This document shows positions 12,146 through 25,273 of a stretch of 64,000 bases of DNA, one piece after another; the first letter of the stretch is position 1, and each line of letters starts with the position of its first letter. Both the position numbers and the translations under genes were made by a program. The notes beneath the pieces were generated by a model. It saw nothing but the letters and a program-made list of their open reading frames with translations. It searched no databases and was not told the origin of the DNA. The stretch is from NCBI GenBank assembly GCA_025403435.1, contig CM046347.1:24998597-25062596 (forward strand). Reading direction: 5' to 3'. The stretch comes from Artocarpus heterophyllus. Lineage: Eukaryota; Streptophyta; Magnoliopsida; Rosales; Moraceae.

Positions 12146-12150
12146 CCATC

Positions 12151-13963
12151 TACCAAATCTCATAGTTGAGAGTGGCAGCTATAGATAAGAGAATGTAGAT
12201 GGGCTTAAGCATTGCTATAGGCGAAAAAGTTTCCTCATAATCGATTTTGTCCTTTTGCATGTATCCCTTAGCTATCAGTCTAGCCTCATAGGCCTTGACT
12301 TTCCCATCTACTCCCCTCTTTCTCTTATAGATTTACTTACACCCTATGGGTTTTATTGCTTTGGGAAGATCCACAAGTTCCCAAACCCGATTAGTCTCCA
12401 TAGACTTCATCTTAGTGTTCATGGCTCTGTCCAGAGCTTTGAATCAACATCCTCCATAACCTATGCATATGTTAAGGATCCCTGTCATGTTTAATCGGTT
12501 CAGCTAAGTAGGCTTCAACATTGAACATATACCTCTCGGGTTAATGCCCGATCCTCTCTCTATGCAAAGCCCCTTAGGTTGTTGTTTGGTCAGTTTTTCT
12601 ACATTGATTGGATTGGTTTTAACCAAAACTCCTAGAGTGATCAAATCATTCACCAACTTCTCAGTACCACTTTACTTCGAGGCTTAAAATCGTTTATGTA
12701 GCTTTCCTCAAGGAATGTTGCATTCATTGAAACCATGACTTTATTTTCTTTTGGATTATAGAAATAACCCCTTTAACCCTTTTTGGATATCCTACAAGCA
12801 CACAAACTTCCAAATGTTCTTCCAACTTGTTCGGTTCCTTATATAGGACATGATCCGGACATCTTCACATGCGAATATAGTTTAAGAATGTCTTCCTACT
12901 TGTCCACTACTTGTGAGGAGTTTTAAGAACCGATTTTGAAGGCACATTGTTCAAAAGATAATATGTTGTTTTTTGTGCATGTCCCCAAAAGGAAGAAGGT
13001 AATGTCGAATAACTCATCATGGACCTAACTATGTCCAACAAAGTCCTATTCCTTCTCTAGCTACGCCATTATGCTACGGAGTGCCCAACATAGTCAAATG
13101 GGACAAAATCTAACTCTCTAATAGGTGTTCTAAGAACTCATCGGAGAGGTATTCACCATATTGATCAGATCAAAGTGCCTTTATGGGTTTACATATTTGA
13201 TTTTTTGCTTTAGCTTGAAACTTCCTAAACTTGTCAAAAGTTTTGCTTTTTAGATGCATTAGGTAGACATAATCACATATTGAGTAATCATCAATAAAAG
13301 TGATGAAGTACTCATACCCTCCAGGTGCCCTAATATTCATGGGAGCACAAACATCACTATGCATAACTTCTAGAATCCCTTTGGTCCTTTGCCTTTAGAC
13401 CTAAATGGTCTTTTAGTGATTTTGCCCTCTAAACAAGATTCACAATGTGGCATAGATTCCACCTTTAAATGACTTAAAGGTCCATCTCTTACCAGCCTTT
13501 AAATCTCATTCAGACTAATATGGCCTAATTGCAAATGCCAAAGATAAGTCTTATTAGAGTTAGAAGTCTTAAGTCTTTTAGAGTTCTCATCGACCTCAGT
13601 GTTTAGCAGTAAGTCCATCTTAGGTTTGATAAAATATTGGCTATTTTGCATCTATCCAATACAAATAAAAGATTTGTTTTTGTGAATCAAAACTTTATTA
13701 TTTAAAGAGACTAAATAGGAGTTTTTAAATAAACAAGTAACATATATTAAATTCCTTTTAAGTTTAGGAACATAAGAAAAATCTCTCAAAACCAAAGTCC
13801 TATAATTATCAAAGTAAAGATAGACATCTCCCACTGCTTCACCCAACACTACGGATCCATCACTCATGCGAAGCGTGAAGTGTTCATGTAACAAACTTCT
13901 TGTTATCTTAAATTTCTTTAGAGAAACATAGGTATAATTAGATGCACCAAAATCTATGACCCA
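12151..13963 (-). pseudogene. Copia B pol: protease, integrase, RT N-terminus
   Basis: Continuation of 1354-2321 across element A. The protease box at 13946-13954 reads D-F-G (Ser lost), but the preceding Trp (13961-13963) is intact, unlike A, C and F. Pre-integrase and integrase core lie at 13170-13640 (ATG-led piece at 13170-13364: ...YFITFIDDYSICDYVYLMH), the integrase C-terminus and linker at 12450-13100, and the RT N-terminus at 12151-12450. Multiple frameshifts and stops. Sequence groups with the integrase patch at 3528-4188. Confidence 0.87.
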
Positions 13964-14758
13964 AATGTCACTTAATTCCTCGACTAAACAAGTCTTAATT
14001 ACCAAAAGTTTGCACCTGCTTCTGTTAGACAAGAAAGCCTTTCAATTATTCTTTATGTGCTTAAACTTCTCGTCCTTAGCCCTCCGCTTCTTTCCATTTC
14101 CTGGGTTAGGATTGAAACTAGACGCAGCGGCCAAGTTAGCCTCGCCACTAATCAGAGCTTCCCTAATCAGGATTTCAAACTCCTATAACTGCTTGAATAG
14201 CTTAGTTAAGGTCACATCTAGTCTATTGCTCAAGTTATATGAAGCTCTAAATGGAATGAACTCCTTAGATAGAGTTTCAAAGACCATAGTCATCTGTGAC
14301 TTAGCACCAATATCAACTCCATGGGTTTGAGTCTTAAGGAGATAACCCATGACCAACATCATATGCTCTTTTACAAGATTCCCCAGTCTTTGTTTACAAT
14401 TGAGGCATTTTTGAAGAGCCCTTTGCTGCTTTGTCAAGGCTTCACCTCCAATCATGTCATCAAGATTATCCAAGACTTACTAAGTAGTCTCATAATCTTT
14501 ATGTTGAGCCTGTAGCATATTATTCATGCTAGCCATGATATAGTAGCGTGCTTGATCATTAGTTTTCTTCTAGAGATTATACGCTTAGATTTGTTCATTA
14601 GTAGATTCGCCAGTATATTCGAGAGCACATGGTGTTGTTAGCATAAATTTTAGTTTCTCGAAGGATAGGATGATGTTCAGGCTCCTTTTCTAATCATTAT
14701 AATTCTTGTTACTTAATGGGTTTTTATTGAGTATCAAAGATAAAGTGTTTTTAAACAT
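13964..14758 (-). pseudogene. Copia B gag, zinc knuckle deleted
   Basis: Start ATG at 14756-14758 (MFKNTLSLIL...). The capsid-like region is readable at 14183-14473 (DNLDDMIGGEAL...). Between about 14030 and 14085 the sequence passes from GKKRRAKDEK directly to HIKNN: the Lys-rich stretch and the first half of the CCHC knuckle seen in other copies are missing, so nucleic-acid binding would be lost even without the stops. Confidence 0.85.
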
Positions 14759-16320
14759 TTTGTAATCTACAATAAAGATTCATATACTAAATATAGGCAA
14801 AAATTCCATAATAGTTTAGTAAGATAACAAAAACAAGTAAACATACAATTGTGTTTATATGTCAAAACATTGAAAAAATGACAACCTTACAACGATAATT
14901 CCTAACTCATAATTCAACAAGCAGCCTAGGGGAGACTTGCCAAATTTAATTAGGAACATGGATCTCCTTTGATTAATATATGACATCCAAGACCAGTATG
15001 ATCTAGCATATATTAACAATTGTTTTCTTTGGCCATTAATTTCATTAACAGATCTCCTAAGGGAGGTTAATAATAAAATTAATCTTGAGTATATAACCAT
15101 CATTTCAACTATTTTATCCATGATTAGTAATCACCATCTAAGGATGTATAATGATAAATCATGTTAAAATAAATTAATCTTTCAGAGATCTATCTTGGTA
15201 CATGATGAAATCCCTTCCTAGAGTCAGAACCACCATGTGCTACCTATGGACTAATGATGGAGGTTGTAGGTCTTCTCCCACTCAATATTTTGAAGACCAA
15301 GGTTTCATGTTAACATATATGAACAATTTTTTAATGAGCGGTATTCCCTATTCCACATAGCATGTTATCAACATACATGGCAAGTCATATTATGGTGCAG
15401 TTAAGCAAAGCAACATGCAAAACTACAAGCAAATTAGTAATAAATAATAGTCATAATATCATGGTTCTATCCTAGAGAAAAGAAAATAAAGATTACAATA
15501 GATCAATAGAAACATATTATCGATTCTTCATCTTGTATCTTCAAGTTGTATCCTTCTTTATGTGGCATCCATCTTCAATTCTTCAATCCCTAATAGATCA
15601 AATGTTTTATTTTTCTGGTCATCATAAAATTTCATGTTTCTTAGAATTATCTCAAAAATAAAATCAAATTTGCACCAATCAACGTACCTTTTCCTAGAAA
15701 AATTATGTTCTCTACCGGCCTATCGATTAGAATGTTTGGCCTAACGATCTGTCCATTGACCTGCCAAACCTAAGGGATTGGCATGCCGCCATAGCTGACA
15801 AAATTCTGCCTCGCAAATAGCCTATCAACTAGAAGTTTGACCTATTGGTTTGCGACCATCGGCTTGTCGAACTAAACCGAGCTGAATTCACGCTTTTCTA
15901 GAAAACAGTTTTTAAGTAGTTTTTCAATCTTATTTTCAACAATTCAAAAACATGAAAGCTTTAGAAACTTGGGAAAATCAATTGAACAACAATTATCTCT
16001 ATCTTCTAGATCCATCTTTACTCCAAATGATTATTTAAGACTGCCATCTAATTACATGAAAAACTTAGAAACACATTTCAACCTCTAAGGAACCATAACT
16101 AGTATAAATTCATTAATTAATAAATAATTAAATAATAATTTAATCAACCATAATTAATTAATAATATTTACTATATAATGCCATGACAAAATTTAATTAT
16201 ATAGAAACCCTAGAGTGCCAACTCTCTAAAAAATTAAATTCAAGCATAGGAGAGAATAAGATCACTTAATTTATATATATTGCATAATCACAAACTCGTA
16301 AATTTACATAAAAACCATGT
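14759..16320 (-). other. Copia B untranslated leader
   Basis: Non-coding, aligned in order with the other leaders, with CpG palindrome remnants at 15712-15880 and decayed CCTAGGGG sites (for example near 14930 and 15196). More diverged than the A, C, E and F leaders. Confidence 0.75.
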
Positions 16321-16331
16321 CTTTGATACCG
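16321..16331 (-). other. Degenerate primer-binding site of Copia B
   Basis: Sense strand CGGTATCAAAG, two mismatches to the initiator-Met tRNA complement, adjoining the LTR end at 16334. Confidence 0.65.
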
Positions 16332-16333
16332 AT

Positions 16334-16422
16334 TGTTTGAAAATAAGTATGTACTTGAATTTTAAAAATTTTTAAATTAGAGTATTTTTCAAAACATAAG
16401 TTAGACATGCTATATACATAAA
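16334..16422 (-). repeat. Copia B 5' LTR, last 89 bp
   Basis: TGTTTGAAAATAAG... ends at ATAAA (16418-16422) where a second LTR terminus starts. This is the broken 5' LTR of B. ATAAA is the expected left copy of C's target-site duplication; the right copy is not preserved. Confidence 0.82.
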
Positions 16423-18452
16423 TGTTGAAAAAATAGTACACAGCAGAATTTTAAAATTTTTTATATCAGAGTATTTTCAAAAACACAAGTTTGACACGCT
16501 ATATGCATAAATTAACTAGATCTTACTAACCTTGTATATGCCAAAAAGCTACCACAATCAGTGAAGAGAAGTAACATTCCAAAAGGACCACAACCAACTG
16601 GTCTTCTTTGCTATTCTCTATCCTCAATCGGAGTGAGTATGGGCTTACGTCATTCAGCTTTTCCTAGGTGGCTCTCCTTCCAACCAATTGAGAAATACCC
16701 AAAGTTATAATTTGTGATTTGTAAATGATAGCTTTCTGGGGAGTTACAGAGTCTCGCTGATAAAGTCTCACTCTAGATTTCTCAACTGATCTAAATAATA
16801 ATGAGACTCACTCCCATTTATATAGAGGTTGGGCCCAAAAGTGAGTCCTTATCCGATAAGATCTCAAAAATTCAAATAAGAATCAAATCAGAATCAATAT
16901 CTAACAAAATTCGCATAAAAACACGTGATCCTTTTATCGTCCAGTTGGTAGGTCGAACTAGTAGATCAGCCTACCGAATCTCCTTAATCGGTAGACTGAA
17001 CTTAAAGATTGGCCTGCCAAACCTCTGATAAAAGATCCCTATGAATTTTTATTTCTTACATGAGATTCTTAGGATAGAGCCTCAATTTTAATTCAAATCG
17101 CCTGATAAGAAAGTTATTTAATTAAAACAGTCATATCTAGATAATCTTTAGGAAAATAAATATTCCTGATAATTCAACAAGTTTATCTTGAATTAATTTA
17201 CTCAAAATCAATCCAACCGATAAACAAACATGAATTATCTAATCTTGATAATTCAACAAGTTTATCTTGAATTAATTTTATCATAAAATTAATTCAACTG
17301 ATAAACAAATATAAATTATCTAATTTTACCAAATTTTAGCTCATCTGATATATTTGACATAAGTAGTCAATTATTGGAAAAGCACACCGTATCGTTACAA
17401 GATTTTTATGAGCTAGCAAAAGGGACCTGATGGACCTATATAGTTCAAGCTCCTGATAATTATCAAACCCAATATCCCAATATACATTTCATAATTATCA
17501 ACTCCAATGCTACTCTACTAAAAGCTTAGAGCTGCACTCTTGAACTATATAGAATTACGAAGTTCGTATAGCTACGTCTCCATGACATATTATAATGTAT
17601 TGTATCCCTATAAGATTATCCATAATCGGCTTAAGGACAAGTTCTGTCTTACCTTCCCGATTATTTTTCTCTTATGTTCTATTATCTCACCATTAAAAAA
17701 CTTACCATCCAAAGACAGTATACCATTCGGTTACATCTATGTATCCAAATAGTTGAGCGCTCCAATTTTTCAATTACATGATAACGCATATAAGAGGATA
17801 TCACTACTCCTAAAGTGGAGCTATGGATCCCATGTCTATGAATAATAGGTCTACGCTACCAAGAGTCATGCCTCCAATGTATCGGCATGTGTACCACTAT
17901 AAAATGTGGATGTTACCCTTTGGTACATCTAAAGACATAAGTCAAGACAATGGGCCCACTATTCATCTCAGAATTAAGATACAATACAAAACATTGTCTA
18001 AAGTGAGTTGATTTGCTATGACAGAATTATTAATCTAAATCTATTCACTTCATGTCCCAATCTAACACATCGTCACCTATGATAATGTACCAATGTTTCT
18101 ATTCACGGAGTCCACCTTCGATGGTCAAGACAAACCATCTTCCAATAAGAATATAGACAAAATAACAATCTTTACATGAATAAAGTGCCCAACTTTATTC
18201 CCTCGATTGCGGATCTTATGATTTAGACTATCACCTTAAGAATCGTGTCTTCTGCATAATCTGTCCATTATATGCTTAATTCTTAAAGGTTTAGAACAAT
18301 AGTCTCAGACTGTTATTTGCTTAACATACATTCAACAAATATGAATGTAAAGAGGATAAGAATTGGTAATAAATAATAAATAAATTCTTTATTGATAAAA
18401 ATATCTCTGAAAACATGTTACATTTTTACTCCTTAGGGCATGCATGTCTAAA
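16423..18452 (-). repeat. Copia C 3' LTR, essentially complete (2.03 kb)
   Basis: Starts TGTTGAAAAAATAG and ends GCATGTCTAA; the terminal CA is damaged by a one-base deletion. TATA box on the minus strand at 16817-16824 (TATATAAA), CpG palindrome cluster at 16941-17026. Confidence 0.9.
16817..16824 (-). promoter_or_regulatory. LTR TATA box, Copia C
   Basis: Minus-strand TATATAAA about 395 bp before the LTR end, at the same relative place as in D. Confidence 0.6.
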
Positions 18453-21400
18453 ATCTCCCACCTGCACTATGTGAGTAAATATGACAAATCTCGCATCCCC
18501 ATAGCTTCCACATGCCTCTTTAAGACTCTCCCAATAAGTGTCTTCATGAATGGATTAGCTAAATTGTCCTCTAACGCGATTTTGCATACTGTGACATGCC
18601 CGCCCTTGATGAAGTCTTTTATCACATGATACTTTCGATCAATATGCTTACTCTTCTTGTGAAATCTTGGTTCCTTAGCATTAGCTACCATGGTATTGTT
18701 ATCACAATACAGTGATACCACCTTATCCATGTGAGGAACAACCTCAAGATCCCTAGGGAACTTGCGAAGCCACATTGCTTCTTTCGAAGCATTACTAGCT
18801 AACACATGCTTGGCCTCCATTGTTGAATCTAAAGTGCAATCTAGCTTCACACTTCTCTAACTGATGGCACCACCACCCATAGTAAATACAAAAGCCCAAA
18901 GTTGATCTTCTAGAATCTAGATAGGATTGAAAATCTGAATCAGTGTATCCTAGAGGAATTAAGTCCTCATTTGAATACACAAGTATATAGCCTCAAGTCC
19001 TTCTCAGGTACTTAAAAATATGCTTGACCGCAACCTAGTGGTTCAGTCCTAGATCCGCCTGAAATTGACTTACAATTCTGACCGCATAACAATTATCTAG
19101 TCGTGTGCAAAGCATGGCATACAAGAGATTACTCACAGCCAAAGTATAAGGCACCTTCATCATGTATTCTTTTTCTTCCTCAGACTTTGGAGAATCTTTT
19201 TTAGAAAGAGTAATTCTAGACCTAGATGGTTGCCCACCTTTCTTAGAATCCTACATTGCAAACCTCTTGAGAATCGTATCTATGTAGCTTGCCTAGGATA
19301 ATGCTATTATTCTATTCTTCCTATCCCAAAATATCTGGATACCAAGTACAAAATTAGCCTCACCCAAGTCCTTCATGTCAAACAGCTTGGTCAACCATAA
19401 TTTGATCGATGACAATGCCCCAACGTCATTGCCAATTAGTAGAATGTCATCTACATGGAGCAGTAGAAAAACTACCTTCCCATCCTTAATGTGTTGGTAA
19501 ACACATGGCTTATCCACATATTGTGAGAACCCATAAGTCTTGATCACTTGATCAAATCTTATGTTCTAAGAACAGGAAGCCTGCTTAACTCCATAAATTG
19601 ACTTTAGTAGCTTATAAACTTTACCCTTTTGACCCTTGACTTTGAACTCGTCTAGTTATTCTATATAAATAGACTCATCAAGATAGCCATTTAGAGTAGC
19701 CGTCTTGGCATCTATTTGCCAAATCTCATAGTTGAGAGCAGTAGCTATAGACAAGAGAATCCAGATGGACTTAAGCATGGCAACAGGTGAAAAGTTTTTC
19801 TTGTAATCGATTCCTTCCTTTTGTGTGTACCCCTTAGCTACCAGTCTAGCCTTAAAGGTTTCAACCTTTTCATCCACCCTTTTCTTCCTCTTGTGGATCC
19901 ATTTACACCTTATGAGTTTCACCCCTTCGAGAAGATCCACAAGTTCCTAGACCTGATTAGTCTCTATAGACTTCATCTCTGTGTTCATAGCCTTTATCTA
20001 GAGTTTCGAATTGACATCCTCCATAGCCTCTGCGTAAGTATAAGGATCCCTATTATATTCATTTGGTTCTACCAAGAAGGCCTAACCATTGAATATATAC
20101 CTTTTGGGTTGATGCCCGATCCTCCCACTATGCCGATGCCCCTTAGGTTGTTGTTCAGGTTTGTTTGGTTTCTACACTAATTGGAGTGGTTTCTACCGGA
20201 ACCCTCGGAGCGATTGAATCACTCCTTAACTGCTCAAGAACCACTTTGCTTCGAGGCTTAAAGTCATCCATGTAACTTTGCTCAAGGAAAGTTGCATGCG
20301 TTGAAACCACGACTTTATTTTCCCTTGGGTTATAAAAATAACCCCGTTTAGTCCCTTTTGGATATCCTACAAACACACAAACTTCTGAATTGCTTTCAAC
20401 TTATTTGTATCCTTAAACAGGATATGAGTTGGACATCCCCATATGCAAAAGGATGTCTTCTTGTCCATCCACAACTCGTGAGGAGTTTTAAGGACCGATT
20501 TTGAAGGCACCTTGTTCAAAAGATAACATGCAATTTGCAGTGCATATCCCCAAAAGGATAAAGGCAATGATGAATAACTCATCATGGACCTGACCATGTC
20601 CAATAAAGTCCTATTTCTTCTGTTTGCTACGCCATTTTGCCGCAGAGTGCTCGGCGTAGTCAAATGGGATAAAATCCCATTCTCTAATAAGTGTCCTAAG
20701 AATTCATCAGAAAGGTATTCTCTACCTCGATTGGATTGAAGTGCCTTTATGGGTCTACCCCTAATTGCTTTTCCACTACAGCCTGAAAATCCTTGAACTT
20801 GTCAAAAGTTTTGCTTTTGTGGTGCATCAAGCACACATACCCATATCTTGAGTAATCGTCAATACAAGTGACAAAGTATTCATACCCTCCTCGTGCCTAG
20901 ATATTCATCGGTCTGCAAACCTCACTATGCATAAGTTCTAGAACCCCTTTGGCCCTATTGCCCTTAGACTCCAATGGTCTTTTGGTCATTTTACCCTCCA
21001 AACAAGATTCACATTGATGTATAGATTCTGCCTTTAACTGACTTAAAAGGTCCATCCCATGCCAACCTTTGAATCCTTTTTCGGTTAATATGACCAAGGC
21101 ATAAATGCGAAAGATAAGTCTTATTGGAGTGAGAAGTTTTAAGTCTTTTAGAGTTATTATCATTCTCTCAGCATTAAGCAATAAGTCCATCTCAGGTTTG
21201 AAAAAATATAGATTATTTTGCATTCATCCAGAATAGATAAAAGATTTGTTTTTATGAATCACCACTTTATTATTAAAAGAAACCAAATAAGAGTCTTTAA
21301 ATAAACAAGCTATAGAAATTAAATTCCTCTTAAATTTAGGAACATAAAAACAATCTCACAAAATTAAATTCCTATAATTATCAAAATGTAGATGGACATC

Positions 21401-21535
21401 TTCCATTGCTTCAATTAAGACCAAGGATCTATCACCTATCCAAAGCGTGAAGTTTTCATGAAGCCGACTTTTAATTTCTTTAAGCCCCTACAAAGAACCA
21501 CAAACATGATTAGTTGCACCAGAATCTATGAACTA
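18453..21535 (-). pseudogene. Copia C pol: protease, integrase, RT, RNase H (decayed)
   Basis: Polypurine tract remnant at 18453-18467. RNase H is open over 18467-18850 (LYCDNNTMVANAKEPRFHKK). The RT active site HVDD (19446-19457, Tyr to His) is in the open stretch 19293-19547; the RT N-terminus is at 19656-19940 (DAKTATLNG in place of DVKTAFLNG). The linker is at 20155-20376, the integrase core at 20367-20880, and the pre-integrase zinc region at 20897-21223. The protease box D-S-G is intact at 21518-21526, but the codon before V/F-I-D is TAG (21533-21535), as in A and F. Not functional. Confidence 0.9.
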
Positions 21536-22411
21536 AATGTAACTAGATTCCTCAAACAAGCAAGTTTCTAAATATAGAAGATCACACTTATCTCCTCGGG
21601 AAAGGAAGTCCTGGCAATTCTTATTGATGTACCCTACTTTCCCGTAGAAGAAACACTTTAGCTTCTTCAGGTTCTTCTTCTTTTTCTTCTTGTTCTTGCC
21701 ATTTACAGGAAAAGAAGACTTTCCATTGTTGGCTCGTTGCTTCTTTCCATTTCTAGGGTTTGGATTGGAACCAGAAGCAGCCACCAAGTTGACCTTGCCA
21801 CCAGCATGAGACTCCCTGATCAACAGTTTAAACTCATGTAACTATTTCATTAATTCTATTAAGGTCATATCCCGCTTATTACTTAAATTAAAAGTAGCTC
21901 TAACTAGGATAAACTCCTTAGACAAAGTCTCAAAGACTATAGTCATCTAAGTTTCAGCATCAATGTTGGCTCTATTGGTTTGTGCCTTAGCGAGGTAACC
22001 CATGACCAACATCATGTGCTCTTTTATAGATGTCCCCGATCTCTGTTTACAGTTCAAGAGTTTCCAAAGCACCCCTTGCCGCTTTGTTAGGACCAGGCCT
22101 CCAAACATGTTTTCTAGATTATTCAAGATCTGTCTAGCAGTCTCATAATCCTCATGTTGAGCCTGTAGCACGTTATTCATGCTAGCCATAACATAGCAGC
22201 GGGCCTGATCATTTGCATCCTTCCAAAGATCATATGCTTGGGTTTGATCGTTGGTGGAATTTCTCATAGGCTCAGGAGGACAAGGGGTTGTCAGCATAAT
22301 TTTTAGTTTCTCAAAGGAGAGGACGATATTTAGGTTCCATTTCTAATTATTATAATTCTTTTCGGTTAATTGGTTTTTGTCAAGTATCAATGATAAAACA
22401 TTTTTAGACAT
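21536..22411 (-). pseudogene. Copia C gag (decayed)
   Basis: Start ATG at 22409-22411. Readable over 21947-22297 (…RCYVMASMNNVLQAQHEDYE…) and 21533-21823, which ends in a Lys-rich run and a zinc knuckle CFFYGKVGYINKNC: second Cys is Tyr, as in A, and His is Asn. An early stop replaces the Trp that follows ENYN. Confidence 0.88.
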
Positions 22412-23604
22412 TTTTTTATCTACAATAAAGAATCATATGCCAAACATAAGTAAACATAACATAATTATTTAGTAAGATAATACAATCATGTAAAAATATA
22501 CAAATGTGTTTATATATCAAAACCTTGAAAATATAACAACCTTACAATGACAATTCCCAACTCAGAATTCAACAAGCTCCTAGGGGAGTCATGCCAAATT
22601 CAATTAGAAACACAGATCCTCTCTTGATTAATATATGCCATCCAGGACTCATATGATTCAGCATATATTAATAATCATTTTTTTGGCCATTAATTTTATT
22701 AATAGAGCTCCTAGGGGAGGTTAATAAGAAAATTAACATAAGTGTATAACCATTGTTTCAATATTTTATCCATGATTTATAGTCACCACCTAGGGCTGTG
22801 CAATCTAAATCATGCTAAAATACCTTATCTTCTTAGAGATCTAACCTGGTTCATGATGAAGTCCCTTCCTAGGGGTCAAAACCACCATGTGCTACCTATG
22901 GACCAATGACGGAGGCCTTAGGTCCTCTCTTCGAAAACCTTCTCCCACTCAATCTTTTGAAATCAAGGTTTTATTTTAAAAACATGCATGAACAATTTTA
23001 AAATTAGTGCCACTCCCTATTCTATTTGGCATGTTATCAATATACATGGCAAATCATATTATAATGCGGACAAGAAAAGCAATCAAGCAAAGCTACAAGC
23101 AAAATAATAATAAATAACTATGATATTATGGTTCCACTCTAGAGAATAGAAAATAAAGATTACAAGAGAATAATCGAAACATATTATCGATTCTTCATCC
23201 TTGAATCCTCAAGCTGTATCCTTTTTCATGTAATGCCCATCTTCAAGTCTTCAATACCTCATAGATCAAATACTCCATATTTCTAGTCATTTCCAAATTT
23301 TAATGTTTCTCAAAATTGTCCCAAAAATAAAAATAAAATTGCATTGAAAATTGCACCTTTTTTGAAAAATTTCTAGCTCTCTGTCGGCAAGCCGATCTAT
23401 GTAATCGGCCTGCCGGTCATGACCCATTGGCCTGCCGATGTTTTTAGGCCAGTCTGCCGATCATGAAAGATAGGCCTATCAAACTTGGAGTTTGGCCTGC
23501 CACCAGAGCCACCTGATTTCCACCTCGTTGACGGCTTGCTGAACTCGAAAGTCCGGCCTACTAATCCAATGACCATCGGCCTATCAAACTAGAGGGTTCG
23601 GCAT
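22412..23604 (-). other. Copia C leader, truncated
   Basis: Carries CCTAGGGG near 22583, 22711 and 22870 (a fourth, near 22789, has a mismatch) and a rich CpG palindrome cluster at 23385-23600. It breaks at TTCGGCATG and continues as mid-LTR sequence. Confidence 0.8.
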
Positions 23605-24183
23605 GTCATATCGTTATAGGATTTTTATGAGATAGCAAAGGGGACCTAATAGACCTATATAGTTCAAGCTCCCGATAATTATAAAGCCCAAATCCCAGAT
23701 ATACATTTCATAATTATTAACTCCAATGCTACTCCACTAAAAGCTTAGAGCTGCACTCTTGAACTACATAGAATTACGAAGCCTGTATAGTTAAGTCTCT
23801 ATAACATATCATAATGTATCGTATCCCCATAGGATTATTCATAATCAGTTTAAGGACAAGTTTTGTCTTACCTTATAAGAGGATATCACTACTCCTAAAC
23901 TGGAGCTATGGATTCTATGTCTATGAATAATAGGTCTATGCTACCAAGAGTCATGCCTCCAACGTATCGGCATGCGTACCACTATAAAATGTGGATGTCA
24001 CCCTTTGGTGCATCTAAAGACATAAGTCAAGACATCAGGCCCATTATTCATCTGAAGATTAAGATACAATACAAATAATTATCTAAAGTGAATCGATTTG
24101 CCAAGACAAAATTATTAACCCAAATCAATTCACGTGATGTCCTGATCTAACACATCGTCACCTATGACAGTGAGCCAATGCTT
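23605..24183 (-). repeat. Copia LTR internal slice
   Basis: 579 bp matching the middle of the LTR (compare 17387-18095). Neither terminus is present. It may belong to C's 5' LTR or to the rest of B's LTR; the sequence cannot separate these. Confidence 0.8.
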
Positions 24184-25273
24184 AGGTAATGACGTGGTGA
24201 ATTGATTCAATTAATTAAACCAGATTTTTGATTAAAACACCAATTAAATGTTTTGAGGGTATTTTGAAAAATGTGATAGTTTAAAAACATTTTAAAACAA
24301 CTAACGTTATTTGAAATGGTTAATCACGAAACAAAATAATAAATGCAAATAAACATGAGCCAGGCCCCAATGGACCCATATTAGAGCGCATACATGGTAT
24401 CGACAATAAAATATTACAATCACTGTCCAATACGAGAGATAAAAATTTAAATAATATATGCCTTGATTGAAATAAAGAAATAATCTAAGCATTATTCCTT
24501 GGGCTCACATGTCTGCCCTGTTGCCTCCCAATTGATCCTAAGCTGTAATCCACTAGGGAGAAAAGATTTTAAAACAAATAAAGAAATGTGAGCAGAAGGC
24601 TCAGTAGGACTAAATTTAGAAAACATTAATTTAAACATATAATTCATTTTTAAACAAAAGCTGTAAAACAAGATAAATAAATAAACGAATAACTAATTGA
24701 AGCTCATTAAATTTATTCATATGGATTAATTATTTATTTATCCATAGACAGTCTCATTATCATGTTTCGACAAAGCCATATGAATCACCACCTAAGTGGC
24801 CCAGTTGGATTTCAGGACCTACCCCCAAGGTCATGCTCCCCATGACCCGATCTCTGTACATGGCATCATGCTCTATTTTAATCATTCCAGACGGTACTAA
24901 CTAGCATGCCCAGTGTCATATCATTATCATGTCTCATTTGTCAGATATTCTCATTACGTTCATTATGATCATTCATTATTTAGCCAATAATGGAAATAAG
25001 TAATAAACTTCATTTCTTGAGAACATTTGAAAGGAAATGCCTTGCGGCCAAAACCCTTTCAAAACATGGCTACCAAGGAGAAGAGATAGAAGTCCTACCT
25101 TGATACTTTGTATTGCGACTTAACACCGCGATTACGACCCGCTATACGTTAGCTCCATGGAATCACGAACAACCTTAATAGGAACTGGATCCGTCAACAT
25201 CTAGCTTAAGGTATTCTACACAATTATACTATCTTTTGGTAACTTAGTGTGCCATTTACATTCACAAAATCAT
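24184..25273 (-). repeat. Diverged Gypsy LTR fragment, same family as H
   Basis: Begins GGTAATGACGTGGTGAATTG, compare GAGGTGACGTGGTGGATTAT at 57104. Shared blocks are GTGAGC(A/G)AAGGCTCAGTAGGAC (24588 and 57497), the CCCCCAAGGTC block (24828 and 57721) and CTATACGTTAGCTCC (25142 and 58023). Similarity ends near 25273. The true terminus is missing and divergence is clearly greater than between the copies at 1 and 57084, so this is an older remnant. Confidence 0.85.

Larger units (their letters stand above)
1354..16422 (-). mobile_element. Copia element B, split by insertion of element A
   Basis: Minus-strand Ty1/copia element in two pieces, 1354-2321 and 12146-16422. Together they give polypurine tract, RNase H, RT, integrase, protease, gag, leader, primer-binding site and the last 89 bp of the 5' LTR. 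The pieces join inside RT: left piece ends ...GACATCCATC, right piece starts CCATCTACCAAATC, and CCATC is the target-site duplication of A. The 3' LTR is missing (a Gypsy LTR stands there) and the rest of the 5' LTR is cut off by element C. B belongs to a subfamily distinct from A, C, E and F in gag-pol sequence. Confidence 0.85.
16423..24183 (-). mobile_element. Copia element C, 5' end truncated
   Basis: Minus-strand element with full 3' LTR (16423-18452), polypurine tract, pol, gag, leader, and only an internal slice of the 5' LTR (23605-24183). Primer site, leader start and LTR end were deleted at the leader-LTR junction. Sits inside B's 5' LTR. Confidence 0.87.
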
